Assembly (NCBI RefSeq): GCF_021730395.1 | Contig: NC_069364.1 | Location: 83,259,501 to 83,323,500, forward strand | Source of the DNA: Mercenaria mercenaria | Lineage: Eukaryota > Mollusca > Bivalvia > Venerida > Veneridae | Direction: 5' to 3' | DNA: 64,000 nucleotides | In this document: one piece after another, positions 37,100 to 49,734 of the stretch | Position numbering within the stretch: position 1 is the stretch's first letter | How the letters are laid out: each line of letters begins with the position of its first letter | Translations under genes and position numbers: made by a program | The notes under the pieces: generated by a model | Database searches by the model: none | The model's input: the letters and a program-made list of their open reading frames with translations, nothing else | What the model was told of the DNA's origin: nothing

Positions 37100-37760
37100 T
37101 CAATCCACTGAATCTAAATATTCTTTCACTGAATTGTCAGTTAACGTCTTACTTAATTTAACTTCTACATTCAAAAATTCTAAACAAATCATATTTATAA
37201 AACAAAATAACAGTACTTTGATTATATAATGCCAATTTTTACAACCTCTTACCGCATGTCTTAAGCCACAATTAAACACAAATTTATTAAAACGAGAAGT
37301 GTCCATCTCTGAAAACCTACACCATATATTAGGAATACATCTTAACTGGCTCACAGCACAGCAGTTTTAGGAGTACACCATCCCGCGCGCATAGCTCGGT
37401 TCTGAATGGCTTCAATGCATGAGAAATTTCTTGCTCCTCAAATAGCCGCCTGGCCACACTAGGTTGTTATACAGTTTAGTAGAAACTTGAAAAGGCGGAC
37501 CACCAAAAGACTTAGATTTAGCTTTCAATAACCCCATAGCTCGGCTCACTGCTGGTGACACAAATTTAACATTACAATCCATAGTTCTTCTAAAACTAGA
37601 CCTAAAAATACATACGTATCTGTTGTATCAATAAAATCTTGACCACAACTAAAACAATTTAACTGAGACCTTTGCTGAGACCTTTGCTTTGAACTACCTC
37701 TAAAGTGTATAATATTACTGTTCCTAGCATTAATTTTATTAACACTATTATAAGAATATT
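37100..37760 (-). mobile_element. Decayed LINE reverse transcriptase 3' end (duplication copy 1)
   Basis: Read on the minus strand in more than one frame: NKINARNSNIIHFRGSS, TYVFLGLVLEE, the S-x-A-x-R-A-x-G-L-L region, EAIQNRAMR, and then SQLRCIPNIWCRFSEMDTSR with GCKNWHYIIK. These match the order of motifs (V-I-H-F-R, Y-L-G-x-x-L, A-L-G, Q-N-R-A-x-R, C-x-N-W) in jockey/CR1/L2-type LINE ends common in bivalves. Several stops, frameshifts and a small deletion after QNRAMR show it is inactive. Confidence 0.82.
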
Positions 37761-37832
37761 ATCACAAAGAACAACAAAATATAAGAACAATGAGTATGGG
37801 CGACTTATCACCTCCGTCACACAGCTGTTATA

Positions 37833-38075
37833 TTAATCAAAGGGCCATAATGTATTTTTGAGTATGTGGCTGAACAATGTTTTGTTGTGATCATAAATAA
37901 AACTACTTGTTTGATCAAATATTTGATAATTGTTTTCTCCTACATTTGTCATAGGTTCGACTATCTGATTAAAACTGTAGAAATTATTATTGAGTCCAAG
38001 TTTGTGTTTACCTCCCTTCATTGTCCTGACAGAATTATTTATGCTCAATCTTGAAAATAGTATTTTTCTGGCCAT
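37833..38075 (-). other. ORF shared by both duplication copies (copy 1)
   Basis: Eighty codons from MARKILFSRLSINNSVRTM to TLWPFD. The last 62 codons also stay open in copy 2 (45400-45588) with four amino-acid changes from about six base changes. That ratio gives no sign of purifying selection. The opposite strand is open too. I do not recognise it and treat it as probably non-coding. Confidence 0.2.
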
Positions 38076-38569
38076 GTATTTGGAAAGCAGCTTTATATGA
38101 TTTTATCACAAAAATAAAAGCCTTAAATAACTTTAATGAAAATTACAAGAAGATCCCTGAAAACAAAGGCCGCAGCCAAGCATACGATTGAGTCTATTAG
38201 CCATCTTTTATATGTTTTAGGAAAAACACTGAATGGAACGAAAATCTGATTTTATCCTTTTTTAACTCGTGTCTAAAAGATAGAAGGAAAATAAGAAATA
38301 GTCTAAACATCCAATCATAAAGCAGAGTTTATATCTGTATATAATACCAATGATCCTTTGGAAGTATAAAACGCAACCAAACAACATAATAGCAGACTCG
38401 GTTTGATTTAGTTTATTCTTCTCAGGTAAGTGAAATCATAAAGTCATTTCTTCCCAAAATATGAGGATTGCCAATGTTTACCTGCAGTTTTACCTATCAA
38501 ACTATAAATAGGTCAATTTATAGATCACTTAATGACTTTTTTTGCTTTCACTTCACTACGCGCATGGTA

Positions 38570-38725
38570 TTAATAAACTTTGATAATGTGGCAGTTGACC
38601 TCAATACAATCGACACTATTTATATTCCAATACAGGTAAATCTAATATTTGCTTTACAATAGATCTATGACGGATTATCTTTGAACACCCCTGGACTCAA
38701 CTGCCACATTATCAAAGTTTATTAG
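38570..38725. mobile_element. Short TA-flanked MITE present only in duplication copy 1
   Basis: The 156-bp insertion has about 27-bp inverted ends (TAATAAACTTTGATAATGTG and complement) flanked by TA on both sides. Copy 2 shows the undisturbed site, GCATAGTATATATGATAA, near 46179. TA duplication and A/T-rich ends suggest a Tc1/mariner-type MITE. Confidence 0.85.
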
Positions 38726-39181
38726 TATATATGATAAGTCTTTGTTAAACGCATATTGATAGAAATTTTTATAAGATCTAAACTGTACATATTTGGGATG
38801 AGAAGTATTACAGTGTTCCTTGGTGACAGTGGCAATTAAAATTGTGAAAGTCAGTCACACATTAGTCCGATTTTGCGGTGTTACAGAATAAATTCGGCCT
38901 ATTTGTGAGAGTACCATCCAAACTGAAAGTGTGGTGAGTTTTCATTTGACAACTTTAATTATATATATCACATATTTAAATTGAGCTTATCTGGTTTGCA
39001 GATATAGATCAAAATTAAATAGTATAAGGATAAAATATGGTAATAATTTAAATATAAATTGTCGAGTGAAAACACTGTTTCCTTTGTATTTGGAGGTTTG
39101 TTAACTAAAATACTCCTTTTACGTTTTCCATAGACAATTAAAAGCACAACAGATTCTATTTTTTGACATTCATAGTCCTGT

Positions 39182-39505
39182 CTATACCCTTCTAAAAGAA
39201 GGACCGTCTCTTACACAGGTGATAAGCCCTACTTCGAATTTGTTCCCATCTTTTCTTTCCTTTTGATATCTTATAGAATTAAAAGCATAATCATTATATG
39301 AAGCATCAAACTTAGTTTGGACAATATATGCATATCCAGAAGTTTTATGATAAAGTTTTCTGGAATTTATCAAAAAACATGACCAAAAGTTTAGCCGTTT
39401 TAGTGTAAAGTCAACTAAACTAACATCTGTTTGACTTGGCGACGACAAAATAAGCTCACAGGCACAAAGATAGGAATTCAAACTCATGTCGGGAAGTGGT
39501 TTCAC
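39182..39505 (-). other. 107-codon ORF in duplication copy 1, unknown
   Basis: An open frame from MKPLPDMSLNSYLCACELIL to DGPSFRRV. The stretch IRYQKERKDGNKFEVGLITC is also encoded by an almost identical sequence in copy 2 (about 46630-46750), but small indels upstream break the frame there. It could be an exon of a dead or unrecognised gene. No domain recognised. Confidence 0.22.
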
Positions 39506-40524
39506 TATTTCATGTAAGAAACTATTTTCGTTGTTTCAAAATGATAAAAGGCTTACCCGATTGATAGGAAACACCTTCTAAGGCTTCAAGTAAAATCAAA
39601 TAATACTTCATCAACAATTAAATCATTATAAACAATAACACAACATAATTAAATCAAAATAATGTAAAGACCTAACAATTTGCTATTGTGAAATTACATC
39701 TGGTAACGCTGATTTAAGAGGTTGTGACATGCACTCAATGCATGTTTTAGGGTACTTGTTTGATTAAACAAAAGTTAGAGACTTTATAAAAATGTAATAT
39801 GTTTAAGTTGGAATGTTGTTTGAGCTATGTTTAAATAACCCTTTTCGTGTTTGTCAGAAATATCATCTAGCATTGCACGTTTTTCTAATGCGTTGTCTTA
39901 TACAGGTTTTCTGTTCGTTTTCTTTTCGTGCTTGAGTGACTTGGCGATAAGCTATTTCATACCTTTTTGATAATTCGCCCTGTGAATCTCTGAAAATATA
40001 TTAAAGCTTTATTTTTCTAAGATATGTATTTTAAAAAGATAAAATATGTATTTACATTAGATTCATATTAATGATGGCGTATCTACTCATAGTATTCATT
40101 ATAGAAGAAAATGGATTTATATAATCTTTGTCTGAAAAATGTTTTTATTTTACATAAATCAGAAATTGATAAACCACATCAGATTCCGCTAAATAAAATA
40201 TTTACAGCTCAGCTCTGGTATAGTGACTCTTCCATGTCAACAACAGAAGAAAAAAAAATCTCGACTATTCTCAAATTTTAAGTTGCAAGTCGTAGTGATT
40301 AGAACGCTCTAAACACTTGTCAAATGAAAATCGCTAAACAAACTACGCAGTGACATGAAAATTATGTAGCTATATATTTTTATATATTTTGAATTACATT
40401 TTAATGTGTGTATAAAGCACCATTTCAAATTTGATATACGTTTTCCTAAAGCCACAAAGAATGGAAAATTAGTTTAAGTATATCTAAAACGCAAGCATAT
40501 TTTGTCCTCCAGAATAACGGGGTA

Positions 40525-40640
40525 GAGTATATGTACATGAACTTAGCAAGAGTAGCCAGAGTAGCCAGGGTTAGGGTTTAGTGTTAGGGCTGGTTTCTGG
40601 CTACTCTGGCTGTGCTCTGGCTAAATTCCCACACCCGCGC
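40525..40640. mobile_element. Small hairpin insertion present only in duplication copy 1
   Basis: Inverted ends TTAGCAAGAGTAGCCAGAGT (40542) and CTACTCTGGCTGTGCTCTGG then CTAA (ending 40624) enclose GGTTAGGGTTTAGTGTTAGG. Copy 2 reads straight through as GGGGTAGTGCATTG near 48034. Family not assigned. Confidence 0.7.
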
Positions 40641-40997
40641 ATTGTTTTAGAGGAGTTCAAAAACGTTCACAAATACCGGTAATAAAAAGTGAATGTAGAG
40701 TAAGCTAGGTAGTAAAACGTAATAGATGTGGGTAAGAAACAACTATTTTGTTAGAAATAAGTCTTGAACTGTAGGACACAGGATTGTATCTACTTAACCC
40801 TTACCTTGCTTTTCTATAATGAACCTGTCCATCTTGCAATTTGGAAAGTACCATTTACTGTAAAAAAAGGGTGTTTACCAAAAAGATACTGACTGAATGG
40901 CGAACAGTGCAGACCTTGATCAGTCTGCATGTATGTGCAGGCTTATCATGATCTACACTGGTCGCAAAGGCAGAATCATTAGCGTCAAGTATGATAA

Positions 40998-41334
40998 GGC
41001 CTAAAAAAATCTTTGTTTCCGGTAACATGCTCAAAAAAATAGGGTAGGGAGGTCGGAAATCTTTTTTGGGGTGATTTCTTTTTATTAAGGGAGACTTTTC
41101 GGAAATTATTTTTGTGTCAAAAAATGAAGACAAATCAGGGGATTATGCCTTTAAAGCATCACTAGGTTGATTTCTAACATCACTGACCATGTTTAAAGCA
41201 TAAAAAGTGCAGTTTTGCAATTTTCTGCTAAAAAGTTGAAAAAAAATATTCTCCAAGCCATAAAAACATTTAGGGTCGGGCCAAAAATTTAGGGTAGGTA
41301 GGGATACCGGAAACAAACAAATTTTTTTACGCCT
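40998..41334. mobile_element. Harbinger-like MITE with TAA target duplication, copy 1 only
   Basis: The ends GGCCTAAAAAAATCTTTG and, in complement, GGCGTAAAAAAATTTG extend into matching TTTCCGGTA segments. Both sides are flanked by TAA, the 3-bp target typical of PIF/Harbinger elements. Copy 2 lacks it, with GTGATGTTATGCGTAGTGAC at the corresponding place (about 48390). 337 bp, no coding capacity. Confidence 0.75.
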
Positions 41335-42189
41335 AAGGGTTAAACGTTTTGCGTAGTGACCCACCCGGACCCGCTGACGTTAAATTTATGACCTAATACT
41401 TAGAAAGAAACACGAAAAATAGAATAGAAATATAGTTTTGTCTTAAAAAGCTGCCTTTCGAATATAAAATGTTTAATTAAATTCTTGATCCCGATTAGAA
41501 TTGTAATTGATGGAATATGCTCAAATGTCGACAGAAATCTCTTTCCCTGTCAGACTGCACAGACGGTAAACTATGGCCTAGATGAACACCAGGATGTCCT
41601 ACGAAATGGACTCACTTGCATTCAACTTCCACCCAGTGTTTTAATTTTATAAGGTAAACGATGGCAACTTACAATGACTTTCACTATGTTCATCCACTCA
41701 TTCTGTGTAAAATTCACCACTTAAACAACATTGGATAAAGCTCTTTCAAGAATAATTATAAATAGAGCATTGGTCATAAATGGGAAATCTGCTCTCAGTT
41801 TGTGTTAGCAGGCGAACGTAACTTATGTTGATGGAGAACCAGTTTTAGATGGACATTAATTGAACAACAGACAGAAGAAGGCAAATATCGGTCATAAAAG
41901 CCTCTGCTAACGTAAGACTTTCGAAAGTTGTTTTACTTATTATATCAGTCGATACCGGAAACTTTTGGACTATTACAAAACAAACAATTGGAATCCCATT
42001 ACTACAAGGAAGCTAAATTAATAAAATCTACAGTTCTGAAGAATAATATAATGCGGCGCTATATAGCATGTAAGTATTATTTTATCGAAACGGAAAGTAG
42101 GTCAAAGAATGATTAATTACGTTAGAAATTCAAAATTAAAGCAAGATAATTATGAAATAAATCAAGTCATAAATAACATACAGTATAAA

Positions 42190-42775
42190 ACTCAAATGAG
42201 AAAATATATACATGTTTATACACGGTGTGTACGCATATCGGATCCCTCTTTGACGGATCCCTCTCTGTTCGCGCACAGGACCTTCTTTGTGGTAAACAAT
42301 GCACTCCAACGAGCTCGGAAAATCGAAATTTTCGTCAGGAACACAGGTTTGTGCATAAAAACATATGAACCACCGGAAGACTAGCTATATACCATTGCTT
42401 TTTATCGTTACATTGACACAAGTCCAAACGAAGATGTAATGTAGACGGAGGGTACTGGCTCGTGTGAACATCGGTGTTTATGAAACTGAAATACGACTTT
42501 CCTTGAATATAGCAAGTATCTAGTACCTTAGATGTGAAGTCGTTGATCCCATCTTATTTTTAAATACACTTTATGTGGCTATTTTCATCATATTTCCTAA
42601 AAAACGCCCTACTTTCGATTTCGTTAATGCACGGGATCCCTATCAGTCGGTGCAATTTTTGCCTCACAGGATCCCTCTTGACTCCCTGCACCCGGCACGG
42701 GAACCCTCATTCGGCACCTGCACCTTTATCTTCAGTTGTTAGAATTTTGAGATGGTATTCTTATTGAAAACAACA
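42190..42775. other. Segment without counterpart in duplication copy 2
   Basis: Between the shared ACATACAGTATAAAACTCAA and the shared ATACAGAATAAAAAG..CCT blocks, copy 1 has about 580 bp with repeated GGATCCCTC motifs near both ends (42240-42270 and 42633-42690). Copy 2 has a different stretch of about 200 bp. It may be an insertion with GGATCCCTC-bearing ends or a replacement. No coding signal. Confidence 0.45.
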
Positions 42776-43989
42776 TCTTTTCTAAGGGAATGGATGAAAT
42801 GTCGTTTGATTCGTCAGTTAATATACAGAATAAAAAGAAAACCTTGGGTGGGACTATAGAGAATGTGAGTCCGTGTTTTAGCACACGACTTTGTGAAGAA
42901 ATCTAATCTTGATAACGTTATTATTGAAACACTTCATAATCAAACGTATCTTCATAGAACGCTAATTTCTAAACATCTAACATATCTATGAATACATTCA
43001 AGGACATAAAAATGCCTCACTTATATATGGCACTTAATTAATGAGTGCATATTGTGTTCAAGTATTAATGTCTCTCACATGTAGTGTGGGAGACATATTG
43101 ATTTAGCGCTGACCGTCTGTTTGTCTCTCTGCCGGTCAGTCTGTCTATCTGTATGTCACAAAATTTGTCCATGCAATTCCTCTGGCACAAATGGACGGAT
43201 TTACACCAAACTTCACATGAGTAATCTCTGGTGTAAGATGAGTTTTTCTAGCACCGGAAAAAACACGGGAAAATCCTGTCCGGCATGCAAGAAAAATAAA
43301 TATGCAACACCACATATGCCCCTTAGCACTGGCTGATAGCTATTATATTATATTTATTCTTTATTTAAGACTCATTCTTGCATATATATTCATACAAACA
43401 ACAATATTTATACAATCAAAATTGCACGACCGTTCTAATATAGAATTATAAAAAACTTTTATAATAGTATTTACAACAACATTGCACAGTCTATCTTACT
43501 AAAGTTAAGACTTTGAGCTGAAAGTGCTAATCCCGATGTAACTTTTTGACATTAATAAGCCTTAAATATTCCATAAGAAAATGAGATAAAAGATGATCGG
43601 AAATATTGGCACAAAAAATGCATGACTTAAAAAAAATGGATACAAAATCAGTTATTACACCAGATCAGATCAGGTGTAAACTGATGAGAACAAGCTTCTC
43701 AAACTATATACATTAGTTACCAAGATGGTTATCATATCTGCAATACAGTATTACAGAAAGAAGTAACAAGCAGAAATGATTTTTAAAAAGCCAAGGACTG
43801 TCCAATGACAGCACCACTTGACTATTTGGAAACCTTTAACATAATCATACCTAAAACATTTCAAATAATCAAGCTAAAAACTGCACAAATGCAAACCATA
43901 GAAGGAACTGTTACTACACACACAATGAGTCTTGTGACAAGGAACTAGTATATCCAGTCAACATCTGTTACTAAAGACCCTGTAGACTA

Positions 43990-44100
43990 GTACACTTGAG
44001 AAAAGGAACAAAAAAGCCCCCCCCCCCCCACCCCCCCCACCACCAAATAAATACCACCCCCCGCACCCCTCTCCCTCCTACCCCCACAAAAAAAGATAAA
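43990..44100 (+). repeat. C-rich low-complexity tract
   Basis: Long C runs broken by A, T or G, followed by A-rich sequence. Copy 1 has a shorter equivalent at 36812-36885, so the tract has expanded or contracted since duplication. Confidence 0.8.
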
Positions 44101-44167
44101 TAAAAAAACTCCTTCATTGAATTGTCAGTTAACGTCTTAGACAATTTACTTAATTTAACTTCTACAT

Positions 44168-44717
44168 TAAACAAGAAATGTCTTTAAAAAAGACAAACGG
44201 CGTAGAGGTAATAATGTTTTGGCGCATGGAAGAATCATAATTTAACAGGATGTACAGACAGAAAAGATTTGGATATGCATCTATGAACACATGACTCATT
44301 TGCAAATATTTCAACTAAGCAGCAAACTTAAATGATCAATATGTATCCTTTAAGTAATAGAAGGTCAAAATGATTCGACGTCCTGTGCTGATTCTTATAC
44401 AATATCTCGACCCAGACTACAGTTACAACCATCCACCACTCATTCATATGAAAGCGAGGTACACAACAGGGAAAGAAGTGTACTTTTGATTTCTCTTGAG
44501 ATGATAAATTACTAAAGGTTTAAAGTTAGAATAAATCATTTTAGTTGTGGGTTAAAATGACTAAATACCCTCTATTTAATATGTGCCTTCTAATATTCAA
44601 TGTTATTTAAGACTTAGTAATAAATGGTTTATCTTTTGCAGTGCGCACCTGTTCCGTGCCCCTCTTACTATAGAATACAGGTCAAAATCCATGTTATACA
44701 GCTACGCCGAAAAAATC
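44168..44717. mobile_element. Insertion specific to duplication copy 2
   Basis: About 550 bp beginning AAACAAGAAATGTC and ending near ACAGCTACGCCGAAAA. GGCGTAG and CTACGCC occur near the two ends in inverted orientation. The flanks are continuous in copy 1 at about 37171. An ACAAGAAATGTC-type start recalls the ACAAGAG start of the core-repeat elements here. No coding sequence. Confidence 0.55.
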
Positions 44718-44739
44718 TAAACAATCATATTGATAAAAA

Positions 44740-45330
44740 CAGTTCTTTTATTATATGATGCCAGTTTTTACAACCTCTTTCCGCATGTCTTAAGTCACGA
44801 TTAAACACAAAATTATTCAAACGAGAAGTGTCCATCTCTGAAAATCTACACTATATGTTAGTAATACATCTTAACTGCTTAGTGAAAATTGGCTCACAGC
44901 ACAGCAGTATTAGGAGTATGTCATCCCGTCCTTCAGTAAAAGCGCATAGCTCGGTTCTGATTGGCTTCAATGCATGATAAATTTCTTGCTCCCCAAATAG
45001 CCGCCTCGTAACGAATAACTGGCCACACAAGGCTGTTACACAGTTTAGTAAACAACTTGAAAAGGCGGACCATCTAAAGACTTAGATTTAGATTTCAATA
45101 ACCCCATAGCTCGGCCCACTGCTGGTGACACAAATTTAGCATTACAATCCATAATTCTAAAACTAGACCTAAAATACATACGTATCTGTTATATCAATCA
45201 AATCTTGACCACAACTAAAACAAACTGAGACCTTTGCTGAGACCTTTGCTTTGAACTACCTCTAAAGTGTATAATATTACTGTTCCTAGCATTAATTTTA
45301 TGTTATTAACACTATTAAAGGAATATTATC
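44740..45330 (-). mobile_element. Decayed LINE reverse transcriptase 3' end (duplication copy 2)
   Basis: The duplicated counterpart of the copy at 37.1-37.8 kb. Here the stretch AVGRAMGLLKSKSKSLDG and KLCNSLVWPVIRYEAAIWGA are readable, including the L-V-W-P-V-I-x-Y-x-A-A-x-W-G motif partly lost in copy 1. It is broken by stops and frameshifts. The LINE was already present before the segment duplicated. Confidence 0.84.
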
Positions 45331-46140
45331 ACAAAGAACAACAAAATATAAGAACATTGAGTATGGGCGACTTGTCTCCTCCGTCACACAGCTGTTATAT
45401 TAATCAAAGGGCCATAATGTATTTTTGAGTATGTGGCTGAACAATGTTTTATTATGATCATAAATAAAACTACTTGTTTGATCAAATATTTGATAATTGT
45501 TTTCTCCTATATTTGTCATAGGTTCGAGTATCTGATTAATACTGTAGAAATTATTATTGAGTCCAAGTTTGTGATTACCTCCCTTCATTGCCCTGATAAT
45601 AATTTATGTTCAATCTTGAAAGTAGGATTTTTCTAACAATATAAGAAAGCATATTCTCTTCTTATTTGGAAAGCAGCTTTAAATGATTTTATCACAAAAT
45701 TAAAAGCCTTAAATAACTTTAATGAAATTTACAAGAAGATGCCTGAAAACAGAGGACGCAGCCAAGCATATGCTTGAGCCTATTAGCCATCTTTTCTTTG
45801 TTTTAGGAAAAACACTGAATGGAACGATACGAAAATCTGATCCTATTTGTTTTTAAACTCGTGTCTAAAAAATAGAAGGAAAATAATAAATAGTCTAAAC
45901 ATCCAATCACAAACCAGAGTGTTTCGGGTTTTCTTTTAACTCAGTTATCTGTATATTATACCAATGATCCTTTGGTAGCATAAAACGCAAACAAACAACG
46001 TAATAGCAGACTCGGTTTGATTAAGTCTATTATTCTCAGGTAAGTGACATCATATAAAGTCATTTCTTCCCAAAATATGAGGATCGCCAATGTTTACCTG
46101 CAGTTTTACCTATCAAACTATAAATAGGTCAATTTATAGA

Positions 46141-46401
46141 TCACTTAATGACTTTTTTAGCTTTCACTTCACTACGCGCATAGTATATATGATAAATCGT
46201 TGTTAAACGCCTGTTGATAGAAAGTTTTAAAGATCTAAACTGTACATATTTGGGATGAGAAGTATTACAGTGTTCCTTGGTGACAGTGGCAATACAATTG
46301 TGACAGTCAATTACACAGTAGTCCGATTTTTTGGTGTTACAGAATAAGTTCGGCCTATTTGTAAGAGTACCATCCAAACTGAAAGTGTGGTGAGTTTTCA
46401 T
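46141..46401 (-). other. 86-codon Cys-rich ORF in duplication copy 2, unknown
   Basis: Open from MKTHHTFSLDG to KAKKVIK with cysteines in FCNTKKSDYCVIDCHNCIAT. The matching stretch of copy 1 (about 38728-38960) carries a stop soon after FCNT and is frameshifted. Either copy 2 holds the surviving frame of an exon or the frame is chance. No family recognised. Confidence 0.22.
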
Positions 46402-49400
46402 TTGACAACTGGAACCTTTAATTATATGAAACTGCGCTTTTAGGGTGTGCAGAGATAGATTAAAATTAAATAGTATAAGAATAAAATATGGTAATCATTT
46501 AAAAATAATTTGTCGAGTGAAAACACTTTTTCCTTTGTATTTGGAGGTTTATTAACTACAATACTCCTTTTATGTTTTCCGTATACAATTCAAAGCACAA
46601 TATATCTATTTTTTCACATTCATAGTCCTGTCTACGTTTTAGAAGGACCGTCTCTTACACAGGTGATAAGCCCTACTTCGAATTTGTTCCCATCTTTTCT
46701 TTCCTTTTGATATCTTATAGAATTAAAAACATAATCATTATATGAAGCATCAAACTTAGTTTGGACAATATATGCATATCCAGAAGTTTTTTATGATAAA
46801 GTTTTCTGCAATTTATCAAAAACATGACCAAAAGTTTAGCCGTTTTAGTGTAAAGTCAACTAAACTAACATCATTTGCTTGGCTTGGCGACGACAAACTA
46901 AGCTCACAGGCACAAAGATAGGAATTCAAACCCATGTCGGGAAATTGTTTCACTATGTCATGTAAGAAACTATTTTCGTTGTTTTAAAATGATAAAAGGC
47001 TTACCGGATTGATAGGAAACACCTTCTAAGGCTTCAAGTAAAATCAAATAATACTTCATAAACAATTAAATCATTATAAACAATAATACAACATAATTAA
47101 ATCAAAATAATGTAAAAACCTAACAATTTGCTATTGTGAAATTACATCTGGTAACGCTGATTTAAGAGGTTGTGACATGCACTCAATGCTCAATGTTTTA
47201 GGGGACTTGTTTGATTAAACAAGTTGGAATGTTGTTCGAGCTACATTTATTAAATAACCTTTTTTCGTGTTTGTCAGAAATATCATCTCATTGCACGTTT
47301 TCCTAATACGTTTTCTTATACAGGTTTTCTGTTCGTTTTCTTTTCGTGCTTGAATGACTTGGTGATAAGTTATGACATACCTTTTTGATGATTCGCCCTG
47401 TGAATCTCTGAAAATATATTAAAGCTTTATTTTCTCAGATATGTATTTTAAAAAGATAAAATATATATTTACATTAGATTCATATTAATGATGGCGTATC
47501 TACTCATAGTATTCATTATAGAAGAAAATGGATTTATATAATCTTTGTCTGAAAAATGTTTTTATTTTACACAAATTAAAAATTGATAAACCACATCAGA
47601 TTCTGCTTAATAAAATATTTACAGCTCAGCTGTGGTACAGTGACTCTTCCATGTCAACAACAGAAAAAAAAGTCTCGACTACTCTCAAACTTAGTATATA
47701 TGTATATTTTAAGTTGCAAGTCGTGATGATTTGATAAGAACGTTCTAAACACTTGTCAAATGAAAATCGCTACACAAACCACGCAGTAACATGAAAATAA
47801 TGTAGCTATATATTTTTATATATTTTGAATTACATTTTAACATGAAAATTATGTAGCTATATATTTTATTATATTTTGAATTACATTTTAATGTGTGTAT
47901 AAAGCACCATTTTAAATTTGATAACCGTTTTCCGTAAAGCCACAAAGAATGGAAAATTAGCAAAAGAATACAGCTTATCTTTTAAGTTTAAGTATTTCTA
48001 AAACGCAAGCATATTTTGTCCTCCAGAATAACGGGGTAGTGCATTGTTTTAGAGGAGTACAAAAACGTTCACAAGTGCCGGTTATCAAAAGTGAATGTAG
48101 AGTAAGCTAGGTAGTAAAACGAAGTAGATGTGGGTTAGAAAAAATTATCTTGTTATAATAAGTCTTGAACAGTAGGACACAGGATTGTATCTACTTAACC
48201 CTTACCTTGCTAAATTTCTATAATGAACGTGTCCATCTTGCAACGTGGGAATTACCATTTACTGTAAAAAAGGGTGTTTACCAAAAAGATACTGACTGAA
48301 TGGCGAACAGTGCATATCTTGGTCTGACTGCGGAATGTGCAGGCTGATCATGATCTACACTGGTCGCAAAGGCAAAATCATTAGTGCCAAGTGTGATGTT
48401 ATGCGTAGTGACCCACTCGGACCCACCATACGTTAGATTTTTTGACCTAGTACTTAGAAAGAAACACGAAAAATAGATTAGAAATATGTTTTTTTCTTAA
48501 GAAGCAGCCTTTCGAATATAAAATGTTTAATTAAATTCTTGATCCCTATTAGAATTGTAATAGATGGAATATGCTCAAATGTCGACAGAAACCTCCTTCC
48601 CTGTCAGACTGTACAGACAGCAAAACTATGGCTGGCTATATGAACACATGTCCTACGATATGTGCTCATTGCATTCCATAACCACCCGAAAAATCGAGCT
48701 AATTATAAATAGAGCGTTGATCATAAATGGGAAATCTGCGCTCAGTTTTCGTGAGCAGGCGAACATAATTAATATTTATGGACGGCCAGTTATAGATGGA
48801 CATTAATTAAACAACAGACAGTATAATGCAAATATCGGTCATATCTTTAATCACCTAAAGACTCTTTCAAAACTAGACCGAAAATAGTTGTTTTACTTAT
48901 TATATCAGTCGATACCGGAAACTTTCGGACTATTACAAAACAACAATTGGGATCCCATATCGCTACAAGGAAGCTAAATATTGATATTGGTAAATCCACA
49001 ATGCAAGTATTAAACAGTCTAGTTTTAATGTAACAATGTACAGTTCTGAAGTATAATATAATGCGGCGATTTATAGCATGTAAGTATTATTTTGTCGAAA
49101 CAGAAAGTAGGTTAAAGAATGTTTAATTGTGTTAGAAATTCAATTTAAAGCAAAATAATTATAAAATAATCAAGTCAAAAATAACATACAGTATAAAACT
49201 CAAATTAACAAATGTATGCATGTTAATAAAAACGTGCGATCTTAGAATCTTCCTGACTTGAGGCTGGGGTGGGTACTCAACAGGTCAACGAAACCCCATT
49301 CCATCATAATAATGATTATACGTGTAAATCTACTGATGTGACATTCTAGACAGTATTAATATGGTTCAAGAGGAGTCGGTCTCAATTTTTTTCGGTTGAT

Positions 49401-49734
49401 AAGAGAGGAAACCATGGATGAGGTGTCATTTGTTTGATTCATCAGTCAATATACAGAATAAAAAGTAAACCTAGGGTGGGACTATAGAGAATGCGAGTCC
49501 GTGTTTAGCACATGTGTTTATTTAGAGACTTTGTGAAGAAACCTAAATTGATAACGTTATTATTGAAACACTTCATAATCAAATGGCTATTTCTTTCTTA
49601 TCTTCATAGAATGCTAATTTCTAAACCTCTAATATATCTATGAATACATTCAAGGACATAAAAACGCCTAATTTTATATGGCAATTATTTAATGAGTGCA
49701 ACTTGTGTTCAAGTATTTATGTCTTCCATATGTA

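Larger units (their letters stand above)
36130..43290. repeat. Tandem segmental duplication, copy 1 (about 7.2 kb)
   Basis: Collinear with 43305-49870 at an offset of about 7.2 kb. Matched landmarks include GCCCCTTAGCACTGGCTGA (36143/43318), TGGGCGACTT(A/G)TC (37798/45365) and ATCAGTCGATACCGGAAAC (about 41945/48906). The two copies join directly. Unique to this copy are insertions at about 38570, 40525, 40998 and 42200-42770. A decayed LINE end is included. No intact gene is visible in it. Confidence 0.88.

Noticed and set aside
37833-38075. Conserved gene in both duplication copies
   Set aside because: About six base differences in the shared frame give four amino-acid changes, so there is no sign of protein-level constraint, and both strands are open.
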